Assembly (NCBI GenBank): GCA_023014485.1
Contig: JAJOZX010005534.1
Location: 133,501 to 197,500 of the forward strand
Source of the DNA: Bathynomus jamesi
Lineage: Eukaryota; Arthropoda; Malacostraca; Isopoda; Cirolanidae
DNA: 64,000 bases
Reading direction: 5' to 3'
Part shown: positions 1 through 11,215 of the stretch, one piece after another
How positions within the stretch are numbered: position 1 is the first letter of the stretch
Layout: each line of letters begins with the position of its first letter
The notes under the pieces: model-generated
The model's input: only the letters and a program-made list of their open reading frames with translations
Database searches by the model: none
Told to the model about the DNA's origin: nothing
Position numbers and translations under genes: made by a program

Positions 1-128
1 TGTTGATGTTACTTCGAGCTTAATTGGGTTCATTCATCTATATATAAAAATAAACATGAATGGTAATTTTGTCCAGATAATATAATTGTTACACGTTTAA
101 TGCTATATTAGTTCCGGTTAATTTAAAG

Positions 129-130
<2 letters not shown>

Positions 131-188
<58 letters not shown>

Positions 189-284
189 CCGCAATCGAAA
201 TTAGGCAAATCCTTTCCTCGTGTTGCCATATCAATTTAACCGTAAAACCTATGATCATCATAATGAGCCAGAATACAGTGTGTG

Positions 285-344
<60 letters not shown>
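131..344. repeat. Two (AT)n microsatellites
   Basis: Near-perfect AT tracts at about 131-186 and 286-344 are separated by about 100 bp of unique DNA. Tyr-Ile repeat peptides predicted here are translations of the repeat, not proteins. Confidence 0.97.
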
Positions 345-666
345 TTTGCCATTCTGATCCTCCATCCATATAATGGTCGCTTTTGCTGGATAATTAGAAC
401 CAGCCTAAAAGAACAATTTCAGGCGAAAAGCGAGCCAACGAATTAGAGAAGAAGGGCCGTAAAGGCTTAAATAAAACCTTATAATTCGTAAGAGGGAAGA
501 GAATGAAAGCAATCTATTACAAATGTGTTGAATTCGAATTTGACAGCGTACTATCAGAAAGGGAAAAGTGATTCGTTCCTTTTGATCTATTGGAATTCAA
601 CTTTGTTTAATTATAACCTTGCTTCCAGTAGAACAGAGGTAAAACAAAAGAAATGAGACAGACTAT

Positions 667-707
<41 letters not shown>

Positions 708-906
708 GAATACATATTCCAATTTTGTCGTAGGTGACTTAACGATCTAAAAGAGCTGAATCATAAAACTGATTATTCACATTAGAAACAAAAATGAGCA
801 TCATACTGTTTTTGTATGAAGGGAGATTTAGAATGAACTGTAAAGTAAATTAATTACAGTCTTAGACTGGGACATACAGTAGTTTTATATGAATTAGTGC
901 CTGGTG

Positions 907-960
<54 letters not shown>

Positions 961-1962
961 ATAATAAACTTATGACTGAGAAGTTGAGAGTTCATTGTTT
1001 TGGTTTCGCAAAATATATCTAATTTCTGAAAAAAATTCGCCTGAGAACAAAATTTCTAAAAAGCATAAAAAAAAAATGTCTATTTGATATAATGATCGGG
1101 TTTTGTTTTAAAAATTTCATTATATTATCAAAGAAAAAACAGAAAATTTTACCAGTTAGTTAACTGTGAACCAGACAGTGAAATTATTATAATTATTATT
1201 ATTATTATTATGATCATTATTATCATTATTATTATCATTATTATAATTATTATTATTATTAGTAGTAGTAGTAGTAGTAGTATAGTAGTATTGGATTTAT
1301 TATTGTTAGTGTTATTAGGTCTATGTTAATACCATTGTAAAATGTAACTTATTTTTATTTGTTAAAAATCTGTCATAAAAAAAAAGATTTGCTTCCTCCC
1401 ACTAATTTTACTACTACTTACTTCCATGTCCAAACTCCCAAATTCGCTTTTGCATAACCATTACTTTAAACAAAAGAAAACCGCAAAATGTAAGAGAAAA
1501 CACAACCGTTAAAAACATAACTTTTAAGTGAAATCACATCGATCCTTTTGGGTTATGGAAATGACAACCAAGTAGACGATGAACGTCAAAATATACTACC
1601 TGACAAACGATCAAATTTCTTCAGGATCTGCGATAATAATAATACGCAGTCCAAATAAAAATGAATCGTAAATATATCAGTCCAGCAATGATGATGATGA
1701 TACTGCTTTCAGAGCGAGTACTAAACAGAAGTCAAAATGGAGATAAGCGTAGAACATAAAGATTTCTATCAAACCATTTATAATGACACATTCATTTTAG
1801 CGCCAAACGTTTGTTATCAGATTTATTAAGGAGGAGTTATCAGTTCTCTAATACTTTAAATTAAGACTGTTTAAGAAGAAGTCTGCTAAAAATTGAGGCG
1901 TTAAGAAGTGCGTACGTATATTTTATTTAATTATTAGGTGCCATTATTCGTTCAGTTGACAA
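345..1962. other. Gene-free AT-rich stretch with trinucleotide repeats
   Basis: No coding potential or recognisable element is seen. It contains (TTG)n at about 667-708, (TTA)n at 912-960, and an interrupted (ATT)n followed by (AGT)n at 1184-1282. Confidence 0.7.
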
Positions 1963-2132
<170 letters not shown>

Positions 2133-2203
2133 TCAATTGTGTTATATGAACGTCATATTACATACTCTATTCATATAATAGACTTGAATTCGTCGTAGCA
2201 ACA

Positions 2204-2665
2204 ATGGGTGATCATCCACAAAATATCTTCATTCTCCATAATGGACAAGTACACGGGGATAGATACAAGGACCGTCCACTAACATTCTTCGCCGGAAAGA
2301 GATTTTCTCTACTCTCGTGGTGGCACAACACCGTGAAGTATGAACGACTCAGTACAGTATATCACTTGCCGCATAAACACCTTTCACGGCGGGGGACCCA
2401 AGCTGAAACTCGGCGACATTCAAAGAGTTGCCAGACACATGCACATGACAAACATCCAATTACAGTAAACACTCACACACTTGCCTGCATTGTCAATAGA
2501 CTAGATAAGTGTTTTGTACAAATACATAATTTCATAACGAACCAAAATAAAAATGCATGGCATGGATTAGATGAGGTAGAGTTGCGTTTCTGCCGTCACT
2601 ATTTCTTTTTTCTCTTCTTTCTCTTGGCTGGTTGGATGCACGTGACGGGTGAGGGCATGATGTAG
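2204..2665 (+). CDS. Orphan ORF, 153 aa, unknown
   Basis: This open frame starts MGDHPQNIFILHNGQ and ends after a hydrophobic stretch (HYFFFLFFLLAGW) near residues 128-140. I recognise no domain. The composition (many His, Arg and Thr) and the lack of a visible splice or promoter context make a chance ORF or an unrecognised transposon relic at least as likely as a gene. It is listed because it is the longest non-repeat frame in the first 6 kb. It lies directly downstream of the long AT microsatellite and has no neighbouring gene. Confidence 0.15.
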   Translation: MGDHPQNIFILHNGQVHGDRYKDRPLTFFAGKRFSLLSWWHNTVKYERLSTVYHLPHKHLSRRGTQAETRRHSKSCQTHAHDKHPITVNTHTLACIVNRLDKCFVQIHNFITNQNKNAWHGLDEVELRFCRHYFFFLFFLLAGWMHVTGEGMM

Positions 2666-3405
2666 AAAATCTGATTTCTGTTCTCAGTTCCCGTTTCAAC
2701 ACCTTTCCCGTAGAAGCATTTCGTCACTTTGCCGGCGTGATGGCTTTGCGCGTACATGGGTGTAGACATGGATAATTTAACCTTTACCTCTTAATCCTTT
2801 TGGGGCTAGCCTCGAGTAAGTCATGGGGTGTTTGTTCGACCGATATCTTGGTAAATAGAGCTGTAATTATTTTGTATAAGATCAAAACCATATGTTTGAG
2901 GTTTTGTGACGATCCCAAGTAGTTGATATAAGATCAGCACAAATATATTATTAGCTAGTTTATACAACGGTGCTATCTAGTGTACGATTTCTATGTGTGC
3001 ATAGCGTAATTGTAGAGCTAGCTTATATATTCTCCTCTTTCCTGTAAAATTTTCTTGGCTACTTTTTGCTGGGGGGTCAAGGTATTTTTTCAACCTTTTT
3101 CCGTACCAGGAGGATGGGGAAAGAGCCTTATGCTTTTCTATCCGGTTTTCTACTACTGCTAGACTAGTTAAAAAATGAACTAGTCTTTGAGGCTTCCTCT
3201 TGTCCTTGCAAGTCCTTGTAACTCCTTGTATATATGAGGATCTTGTAGGACCTATTGTACATATTGAGGTATTCATATAAAAGTATATAGTGAATCATGT
3301 ATAGCGGCATTTTATATTTTATAAGAATTGATATGTTGGTCAAGTTCTGAATATTCATTTGACGTTTAAAAGTTTTATGAAAAATTATACAGTAAATTCT
3401 GAAAA
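2666..3405. other. Unannotated stretch
   Basis: Mixed-composition DNA with no repeat, RNA gene or plausible ORF that I can support. Confidence 0.5.
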
Positions 3406-3408
3406 GAT

Positions 3409-3479
<71 letters not shown>

Positions 3480-3634
3480 TGTAACCTATATATTGCCTTG
3501 ATCTGTCCTTTCACTCCAGTGTTCCTGAGGATGTCATTAGACGAAAGCGCTTGAGCACCCCTTTGTGTTTCTTTTTTCCTTCGTGGTTTTATTCATCATA
3601 AATACTTTTCACGTGTCACTTTCGTGAAATAATT

Positions 3635-3668
<34 letters not shown>
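3409..3668 (+). mobile_element. Penelope-like element terminal repeat fragment (type A)
   Basis: A (TC)n-(TA)n tract is followed by a conserved block that recurs at 45.1, 46.75 and 62.9-63.1 kb. The block holds a hammerhead-like core, a spacer reading roughly TTTTATTCATCATAAAT, a terminal hairpin TCACG/CGTGA, and an (AT)n tract. One of the other copies brackets a GIY-YIG-containing PLE frame (45.5-46.2 kb), which ties the block to Penelope-like retroelements. Only the terminal part is present here. Confidence 0.7.
3519..3558 (+). ncRNA. Candidate hammerhead ribozyme (PLE type A)
   Basis: Order on the plus strand: GTGTTC (helix I), CTGAGGA, one extra T, GTC-ATTA-GAC (helix II), GAAA, GCGC, TT, GAGCAC (helix I return strand). 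GTGTTC and GAGCAC pair over all six positions, including one G-U pair. CTGAGGA fits the CUGANGA consensus. Helix III would be only about two base pairs. Minimal type I hammerheads are known in PLE terminal repeats. Catalytic activity is inferred, not shown. Confidence 0.6.
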
Positions 3669-3671
<3 letters not shown>

Positions 3672-3858
3672 CGAGATTCACATTAACCGCGTGAACTTCT
3701 TCATTTTTAAAAACCCGCAGGAAATATGATGAAACATCCATTCCGAGTAATTTCGAATTTATTTCAATGTATGTATTTTCAATTTTCCTGAAGAGAAGTT
3801 GAAATAAACGCCAAAAGTATTCGGAGTTTAATTCTTTCCTGCGTGTTATTTCAATATG

Positions 3859-3908
<50 letters not shown>

Positions 3909-3910
<2 letters not shown>

Positions 3911-4276
3911 GGGTGTCCAGTAAGTCTGGACCCATAGGGATTTATAATATTTTTTTTATTATGTTATTATTATTATTTTATTATTATTATTTTTTCATTA
4001 TTTTTTATTATGATTTTTATTTGTGGGGCCACTTGAAAGCCAAAGTGTACGAGGTCAAACTTCAGAACATTTTCCACCTTAAAGCACGCATTGTGGAGGT
4101 GTGTCAAGAAATTTCTGCGACTGTGATTCAGAAAGTGCTGTCGCAGTGGAGATTGCGTCTTCAACTATGTGTGCGACACAACGGCGGACACTTTGAACAG
4201 ATTATGTAATAAATTTTTGGACTATTTTGTAATTTTATTATTTTTCCCTATGGGTCCAGACTTACGGGACACCCTG
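3909..4276 (+). mobile_element. Internally deleted mariner-type element
   Basis: Terminal inverted repeats start CAGGGTGTCCAGTAAGTC on the left, and the right end reads GACTTACGGGACACCCTG. TA dinucleotides flank both ends within AT microsatellites. The 368 bp body keeps only the 3' part of a transposase gene, so the element is non-autonomous. Confidence 0.88.
4018..4209 (+). pseudogene. Transposase C-terminal remnant (Tc1/mariner)
   Basis: The frame reads LWGHLKAKVYEV and continues to NGGHFEQIM and a stop. This is the conserved C-terminal tail that follows the last catalytic Asp in DD41D-type mariner transposases, compare LWGYLKSRVY in the intact copies at 9.9 and 16 kb. The DNA-binding and catalytic regions are deleted, and the upstream coding sequence is replaced by TTATTA-rich low-complexity DNA. 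Confidence 0.75.
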
Positions 4277-4562
4277 TATGTGTGTGTGTTGTGTGTGTGT
4301 GTGGTGTGTGTTTATATAATATAAAGAGTTGAAATATATTATGCGAGTGTTACATACAAACGTACTAAGTGGAGCAGGTGTAGTTTACGTCCCCCTGACG
4401 CAAAAGGGGACACAAACTACACCACAGTAGGTCAAAATTGTGGAACGTAAACTACACTAGGATCTTTAGGAGACATTTTTTAAATGAATCCATCAAATAA
4501 AATGTTAAAACTAACGAAAATATTACGACTTAACCTAACCAATCGTCAATTTATATATACAC

Positions 4563-5936
4563 CAGGGATGGGAAACTGAATCGAACTGGAGTCGATAAAC
4601 TGATAAAACCGATATTTTTTTTATGAACTGAAATCGAAAAAATTCTGACAACTAAAATCGAAATTCGAACTGAAATTGAAAAACAATCAAAACCTGAAAT
4701 CTGAATTGGAATAGATTAAAAATAACAGTTTTGCGTTTCAGTTTTGAGGAGAATTTGGATTGCAAAAAAATATAAATAACGTGAATTATTTCCCTTTTTT
4801 TGCTACTTAACATTTTTTATGGATTTTGTATGGATTTGTATGGATTTGTATCTATTTATCCTTTAATCTGAAGTAGAATAGGAGCGTGCGATTACGCATT
4901 TGACCCAACTTCACACGAAAATGTGCGCGATGGATCCCAAACTACGAATGGAATCGACATCTTCGGCAAGCTTGGCATCCAGTACATCAGAGGATGAGTT
5001 GGAAAACATGATTAGAGCTGCTGCAAAAAATAAAGAAAAACTCAACCAGTGCTACGAATAGAAGCACCATTTCAGCTCTTACGTGATTTTAAGAATATTG
5101 AAAGAATTTCAGCAGACAGTACCTAATTGCGCGGTGGAACGCAATGAAGATAAAGCATGAGGAGCTGTACAAATTGTCTTTAGTTGTGCATGCTGTTCCA
5201 ATAACACAAGTTAGTGTGGAACGGCTTTTTTTCTCTTTTCAGATTGATTTTAAGTCCTCAAAGAAACAATTTGTTGCCCGAAAACATTGACAATATTTTA
5301 ATTGTTCGCTCTAATTTTAACACGCGAGTTTACGAGGTATTTGTATTTTGTATATAATAAACAGAGGTACATTTAATTGTTTTATTTCCCTTTCTAATAC
5401 TATTATTTATATATTTTATACATGTCGTGGGCTTTAAAATTTAAAAAGTTTACGAATTAATAAAACATTTCGGATTGAAAGTTTTTTGTTAAATAAAACT
5501 TTATGTGAAAGAAATGAAGCGAATAAGTAAAAAAAAAAAAAAAAAAAAGATGAGTGTTTCGTGCTGATTCAGTTGGCTATAGATGCTTACATGTTTAATC
5601 ATACAAAAGTAAAGATAGTTACTAAAGCAAATTCTCTCTTTGAAAAACAGAAATCGAATGCAAATACAAATATAAAATTAAATCTGAATTTGTCAATAGA
5701 GTACCCCCTCAAAAAACAATATAAATAGCACAAAGAAATTCTTAAAGAAATCTGAAAAAAAAAACTGGAATTGAAATTTAAAGTGAATCGAACCGAAAAA
5801 TATAAAAACTTGAATCGAAAAATAAACTCAAATCGAAAAAACAAAACAAAACCCTGAAATCGAAACTGAAATCGATATTTTTGCAAACTTAAACTGAAAT
5901 CGAAAACTGGACTTAAAAATTTATCAGTTCCCATCC

Positions 5937-5939
<3 letters not shown>
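4563..5939 (+). mobile_element. Degenerate hAT transposon
   Basis: Terminal inverted repeats are CAGGGATGGGAAACTGA on the left and TCAGTTCCCATCCCTG on the right. Both ends carry long subterminal arrays of CTGAAATCGAAA-like repeats, typical of hAT ends. The flanks are AT-rich, so the 8-bp target duplication is ambiguous. Interior transposase remnants support the assignment. Confidence 0.85.
5161..5330 (+). pseudogene. hAT dimerisation-domain remnant
   Basis: With frameshifts the frame reads VPITQVSVERLF, then SLFRLIL, NNLLPENID, ILIVRSNF. This matches the hAT C-terminal dimerisation signature (xxxxERxFS...LLPExxxxLxxLxxN). The upstream catalytic domain is not recoverable. It lies inside the CAGGGATGGGAA element. 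Confidence 0.7.
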
Positions 5940-5992
<53 letters not shown>

Positions 5993-6004
5993 TGTAACAT
6001 ATAT

Positions 6005-6118
6005 TCTGCTCGATTTTTTAGTTCATTCAGAACAAAAATTAAATGACTTATAAGGACAAATTTGCTCGAATTTTTAGTTTATTCACAAAAAAAATTAAAT
6101 GACATAATGACAAATTAA
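6005..6118. repeat. 57-bp tandem duplication in mariner subterminal region
   Basis: Two adjacent diverged copies each begin GCTCGA(T/A)TTTTTAGTT and end in GACAAATT. They lie between the left TIR and the transposase stop codon. Confidence 0.75.
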
Positions 6119-6121
6119 TCA

Positions 6122-7144
6122 TCAATATAATTCCCTTCTTTTTCTATAACCTCCTCCCACCTGTAGAAAAGTTTTTTTTATGTCACATTCGAAGAAGTCC
6201 CTTGGTTTCGAGTTAAAAAAAGCGATCACTTCGTTTTCGATAGCTTCCCTGGACTGCAACTTTTGTCCATCTAGGTGGTGTTGCAGACTTCTGAATAAAT
6301 GGTAGTCTGAAAGTGCGATATCCGGAGAATAAGATGGATGAGGCATTTTTTCCCAACCAAATGCCTCCAATTGGGCAGTGGTGATTCGAGCAGTGTGAGG
6401 GCGCGCGTTATCCTGGTGGAATAGAACACCTCTGCGATTAATTAATGCAGGACGTTTTTCTTGTAATGCCATCTTCACTCGTTGAAGTTGTTGGCAGTAG
6501 CCTTCAGCTGTGATTGTTTGATTATCTGGCAGAAGCTCAAAATGAATAATTCCTTGCATATCCCACCAAACGCATAACAAAATTTTCTTTGGGTGGGGTC
6601 CATTCCTTGGCTGAGGTTCAGACTTTGTTTCACGGCTAAGCCACTGATGTCGACGCTTAATACTGTTATAGAGGACCCATTTTTCATCCCCAGTGACGAT
6701 CCAATTCAAAAACGGTGCCTGCAGTTGCCGAGAATGCAGTGATGTGCAAATATCGATTCGATGTTGAAGATTCGCTTGTGACAAATCATGCGGAACCCAT
6801 TTTGCAACCTTCACTACTTTTCCTAACAGCTTCAAATGACGATGAATGGTCATATGGCTAACACCGAGTTGCAGGCCAAGTTCTCTTACAGTTACCGTTG
6901 GGTTTTCCTCCACTGTTGCTTTCAGCAATTCTTCATCTAACTCATTTGGTCGTCCTGTTCGTTGATAATCTTTCAGACTGAAGTTTCCATTTCTGAACTT
7001 CTCAAACCATCTCCTACACATCCATTCGCTCACAACATTATTTCCATAAACTCTTTGAATGTTTCTTGTGGTTTCACTAGCGTTAGATCCTTTATGGAAC
7101 CCATACAGAATCACATGTCGAATATGCTCTTTCGTGGGCTCCAT
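6122..7144 (-). CDS. Mariner transposase (DD34D), intact
   Basis: This 340-residue protein is a normal length for mariner. The N-terminal half is a paired helix-turn-helix DNA-binding region (residues about 1-110), followed by the WVPHDL linker motif at 116-121. The catalytic Asp residues are D153 (TGDEKW), D245 (HQDNARPH) and D280 (SPDIALSDYHLF). The D245-D280 gap is 34 residues, the mariner DD34D signature. SPDIALSD departs from the usual SPDLAPSD: Pro is replaced by Leu next to the last catalytic Asp. The protein would bind the TIRs and cut and rejoin DNA at TA sites. It is the only gene of its element and is uninterrupted, so activity is possible but not proven. Confidence 0.95.
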   Translation of the reverse strand: MEPTKEHIRHVILYGFHKGSNASETTRNIQRVYGNNVVSEWMCRRWFEKFRNGNFSLKDYQRTGRPNELDEELLKATVEENPTVTVRELGLQLGVSHMTIHRHLKLLGKVVKVAKWVPHDLSQANLQHRIDICTSLHSRQLQAPFLNWIVTGDEKWVLYNSIKRRHQWLSRETKSEPQPRNGPHPKKILLCVWWDMQGIIHFELLPDNQTITAEGYCQQLQRVKMALQEKRPALINRRGVLFHQDNARPHTARITTAQLEAFGWEKMPHPSYSPDIALSDYHLFRSLQHHLDGQKLQSREAIENEVIAFFNSKPRDFFECDIKKTFLQVGGGYRKRRELY

Positions 7145-7497
7145 GTTTTTTCAATTACTGTAATATCGTAGGGGTGGCGTTGTAACTGTATGAAAAACAC
7201 CAGAGAAAATATTCATTAGCCTAATCCTACACTAGCCTAAGCCTACACTAACCTAAGTCATTCTGTATCATTCTGTATCGTGATAAAACATGTGCGAACC
7301 TGTCGCCGCGTGTATTTTGCAACATTTCTAAAACTATTTCACATTATCTTGAGGTTATTCTATAATCTATCGTCCGTTTTCTAATCGAGTAGAATTTATG
7401 TTACAACCTGATATATAATTTGATGATTGGTTAGGTTAAGTCGTGATATTTTCGTTAGTTTTAACGTTTTATTTGATTAGATATACACGGACAAAGT

Positions 7498-7695
7498 TGG
7501 GGAACGCAAATTACACTAGGATAATGCAGGGGAACGTAAACTACACTAGGATAATTTAGGGGAACGTAAACTACATTAGGATAATGTAGGGGAACATAAA
7601 CTACACTAGGATAATGCAGGGGAACGTAAACTACACTAGGATAATGCAGGGAACGTAAACTACACTAGGGCCCACACGGGGACGTAAACTACACT
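7498..7695 (+). repeat. 30-bp minisatellite, about 7 copies
   Basis: The tandem unit is approximately GGGGAACGTAAACTACACTA plus GGATAATGCA, repeated six to seven times with a few substitutions. It forms the right outer arm of the foldback element at 4.35-7.7 kb. Inverted partial units occur at about 4370-4470. Confidence 0.88.
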
Positions 7696-7760
7696 AGCTC
7701 CTATTAATTATATACAGAATGTTCAAAAAGAAACGCCAATGTACAGTAGACAAAACTTAA

Positions 7761-7904
7761 ACAATATCTTGGATCACCTGAAGATCAGGGCCCCCAGCCC
7801 TTGACGATTGATTACGTTAGGTCGTTATATTTTCGTTAGTTAGCCTTATAAAGCTAACTAAAGAAGGCTGGGGGCCCTGATCTTCAGGTGATCCAATATC
7901 TTTA
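7761..7904. repeat. Palindrome with TTAGGT core
   Basis: The arms GGATCACCTGAAGATCAGGG and CCCTGATCTTCAGGTGATCC are exact complements, extended by CCCCAGCC/GGCTGGGG. They enclose a TTGACGATTG...CGTTAGGTCG core related to the TTAGGTTA palindrome family seen at 32.8 and 59.8-60.2 kb. Confidence 0.85.
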
Positions 7905-7960
7905 ACAAACAATATCGCACGTCACACAATTAATACAATTAAATTTTAGCTTAAAATACC

Positions 7961-8003
<43 letters not shown>

Positions 8004-8014
8004 CACACACACAC

Positions 8015-8061
<47 letters not shown>

Positions 8062-8064
<3 letters not shown>

Positions 8065-8284
8065 GGTGTCCATAAAGTCACGCATCATAGAAACATAAGC
8101 AATGTCTATTTATTTGTCTTCATCAGGCTAAATATGTTGAAGAACATTCAAAGAAACCTGCATTTTCGTTTACAAACATGTTTTGAGATTAGTGGGAATC
8201 ATTTCGAACAAATAAATAAAACAAATAAATAAATAAACCAAATAAATGTATTTTCTTATGATGCGTGACTTTATGGACACCCTG
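8062..8284. mobile_element. MITE (CAGGGTGTCCATAAAGTC ends)
   Basis: The inverted termini CAGGGTGTCCATAAAGTCAC and GTGACTTTATGGACACCCTG are near-perfect and continue inward (GCATCATA). They enclose about 220 bp without an ORF. TA-containing AT microsatellites flank both sides. The same TIR core is found in the tiny palindrome at 55.4 kb. Confidence 0.92.
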
Positions 8285-8293
8285 TGTATATTA

Positions 8294-8334
<41 letters not shown>

Positions 8335-8715
8335 GCTCGTGTCCTTTAAACACTTCTATTACAGGTCTATCAGCTCTTTATAGTAAAATGAGTGTGGATG
8401 TAGATTTGGGGTGATACATAATTTAGAGAAAATTGACCCTTTTATGATTTCATTGAAGAACTCTATCCCGATATTAGGATTAATTCTTCATCGACCATTC
8501 TTTCGTTCACCTTTTGAATTAATTAAATAAATGACATTTCCATTTTCAAAAGACTTTTTTTTGGGGGGGGGGGGTGATATAGTGATGCAGCGCTAATAAT
8601 ATTATAGTATACATAAATTTAAAGATTAATATGTTCAGAGAGGGTTGACAAATGTAAATAGACACTACAATGACCGTCCTCAAGAAAAAATGGCAAAGTT
8701 CATCAATGGAATTCG

Positions 8716-9002
<287 letters not shown>

Positions 9003-9178
9003 CACGATGCTTGCTTACTTTATGTTTTATGGAGGCGATGAAAGAAAACTGCAAAAAAAGTCTTTTTAAGCCCAGAGAGAATATTTCGTGAGAGTTGCAT
9101 AAACTATGTTGCCGGATTAATTAAGTCCAACCATACAAGGTAAAATCACCTTTAGTGAAGTAAATCATTTAAATATAT

Positions 9179-9213
<35 letters not shown>

Positions 9214-9496
9214 CTTGATTGAGTTTTAATTGGTTTTTCATTCGATAGCGTTAGTTTGTTTCGATCGCGGTGCATTGAAAGCATTCATTTCCTTGATCTC
9301 GTCTGAAGATTAATGTTTATTGCTTCGCATGAAATAGGTTTCCGATGAAAGCGGTATTCTCTTAATTCATTCATCTTTCTTCACATTTATATATTATATG
9401 TTCGGGTTTGGCCGCTAGATGCATGAGAAACACGCAAAAAAAAAAAATATATATATATATAGGCCTATACTATATATATATATATATAATATATAT

Positions 9497-9799
9497 ACCT
9501 TTGGTAACCTTTGGTTAGCTTCCGCCCGAATTGTTCATTCTGACGAAGGTCAAGCTGTCAAGCTTTTCACTCCACCTTAGACCTACAGTTTAACGTGGAA
9601 TCCGAACCACGCCCCCATCAGCAGCCCAGCGTCTTAACCACTAGGCCACCTAGGGTACCCATTTATCTACCAACCACTTTCTTTATTGTGTGGAAGGATG
9701 ACCAGCTGGGTTTTGCTGCGCGCCGGCTGCCGTCGGGTCTCGAACCCGGGGCCGATGGATTCGTAGTCAGCGACGCTAACCACTACACCACCGAGGCGC
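9497..9799 (-). mobile_element. Composite tRNA-derived SINE (two tRNA-like units)
   Basis: On the minus strand the 5' unit carries an A box TGGTGTAGTGG and a B box GGTTCGAGACC. A second unit downstream carries TGGCCTAGTGG and GGTTCGGATTCC. A unique tail follows and ends near GAACAATTCGGGCGGAAGC. Related copies are at 35.9-37.3, 47.24-47.4 and 63.16-63.46 kb. Internal pol III promoters would drive transcription. Stem pairing is degraded, so these are not functional tRNAs. Confidence 0.82.
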
Positions 9800-9819
9800 A
9801 TATATTATATATATATATA

Positions 9820-11215
9820 ATGGGTGATCCAGATAAATGGGACCCATAAAAAAAAGCCAAATATTCTTAATATTTAATTCCTTTCATAAAAACTATATAT
9901 CATTCGAAAGAGTAGAGTTACAAGTTTATTATGAAATATTTTTTTTTTTTAAATTACTCCTTTCAAATGTGCTCCATTAGTTGCCAAGCATTCCAGTGTT
10001 CTCGCTTGTAAGTTCTGCATCACTTTTGCAAGAGTGTGCGGTGGTATGGCCTGTATCTCATTTGTGATGGCGGCCTTCAATTCTTGCAAGGTCGTTGGGT
10101 TATTTCTGTAGACCCTACTCTTTAAATATCCCCAGAGATAATAATCTAAGGGAGAAAAATCCGGAGACCTTGCGGGCCATTCAACGTCTCCAAATCTTGA
10201 GATTAACTCGCCTGGAAACGTTTGACGCAAAACTGTCATGCAGTTCCTCGTGGTATGGCAGTTAGCTCCGTCTTGTTGGAACCAGTGGTTTTCTAGACAA
10301 AGATCTCTTAATTTAGGAATAAGGAAATCGGTCAACATTTTTTCGTAGCGATCACCATTTACAGTGACCGTGTTTCCGGTGGAATCCTCGAAAAAGTACG
10401 GCCCTATGATCTGAGATGCAGTAAGACCACACCAAACAGTTACACGCTGACTATGCAACGGGACTTCGATAATATTCAATGGATTTTCCGTTGCCCAGAA
10501 ACGACAATTTTGTTTGTTTACAGTTCCATTCAAGTGAAAATGGGTTTCGTCTGACATAATCAAAGTTGCTAGAAAATTGGTGGTGTCATTTACCTTCTGT
10601 TGGATCCATTGACAGAATTGTCGTCTTCGTGCGAAATCTCCATCGTTTAGTTGTTGCACTGTTTGAATTTTATATGGAAAGAGCATTAAATTTTGTTTGA
10701 ATATACGGTGTGTTGTTCCATATCCAACTCCTAACAGCTGAGAAGCACGTCTGATGCTTATGTTAGGATTATCCTGTACAATTTCATGAGTTCTGTTAAT
10801 GATCTCGTCTATCCTTGCTGTGCGCACTCTTCCAGTTGGTTTTCTTTTTCCAATGCTGCCAGTTAGGGTAAAATTTCTGACACACCGACGGATTACTTTC
10901 TTAGAAGGTGATTTTGACATCTGAAAATTTGTCTTGAAAGATCTTTGAGCTGAAACTACATTTCTTCCATGCTCATAATATTGCTCAGTTATGAAACGCA
11001 GCTGTTCCACAGTCCATGCAGTCATCTTGAAGGGTTAGTTTTAACTAACACTTTTATTTTGTTTTGTATCTTATCTTTTCTTGTATTGTCAAAACCTATA
11101 CAATCCTGTACAAACTTGTAACTATCCTTTTCGAATGATGCGTATGATTTTATAAAAGAACTTATACTTTAAGAGTTACAGGGGTTTCTTTTGGGTCCCA
11201 TTTCTCTGGATCACC

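Larger units (their letters stand above)
5989..7410 (-). mobile_element. Apparently complete mariner element
   Basis: The left end AGGTTGTAACATATATTCT and the right end AGAATTTATGTTACAACCT form about 28-bp terminal inverted repeats with few mismatches. The 1.4 kb unit encloses a single uninterrupted transposase on the minus strand. Flanking TA dinucleotides fit TA target duplication. The left subterminal region holds two tandem copies of a 57-bp block (about 6005-6118). Confidence 0.93.
4350..7695. mobile_element. Foldback element invaded by a hAT and a mariner
   Basis: The left arm (about 4370-4560) carries GTAAACTACACTAG-type repeats and then TTAACCTAACCAATCGTCAA. The right arm (about 7411-7690) carries the inverse: TGATTGGTTAGGTTAAG, a TTTTCGTTAGTTTTAACG block, then the same GTAAACTACACTAG repeats. 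The original centre of the palindrome is now occupied by the hAT (4563-5939), an AT tract and the mariner (5989-7410). The outer limits are approximate. Confidence 0.65.

Noticed and set aside
118..369. Small ORFs of Tyr-Ile, Leu-Ser or Arg-Glu repeats here and across the window
   Set aside because: They are translations of (AT)n, (TC)n or (GA)n microsatellites and carry no unique protein sequence.
7498..7695. CRISPR array
   Set aside because: The 30-bp units are adjacent with no unique spacers, and the genome is animal. It is a minisatellite.
9296..9350. Hammerhead-like CTGAAGA...GAAA near 9.3 kb
   Set aside because: No complementary helix II or helix I could be found around the short motifs.
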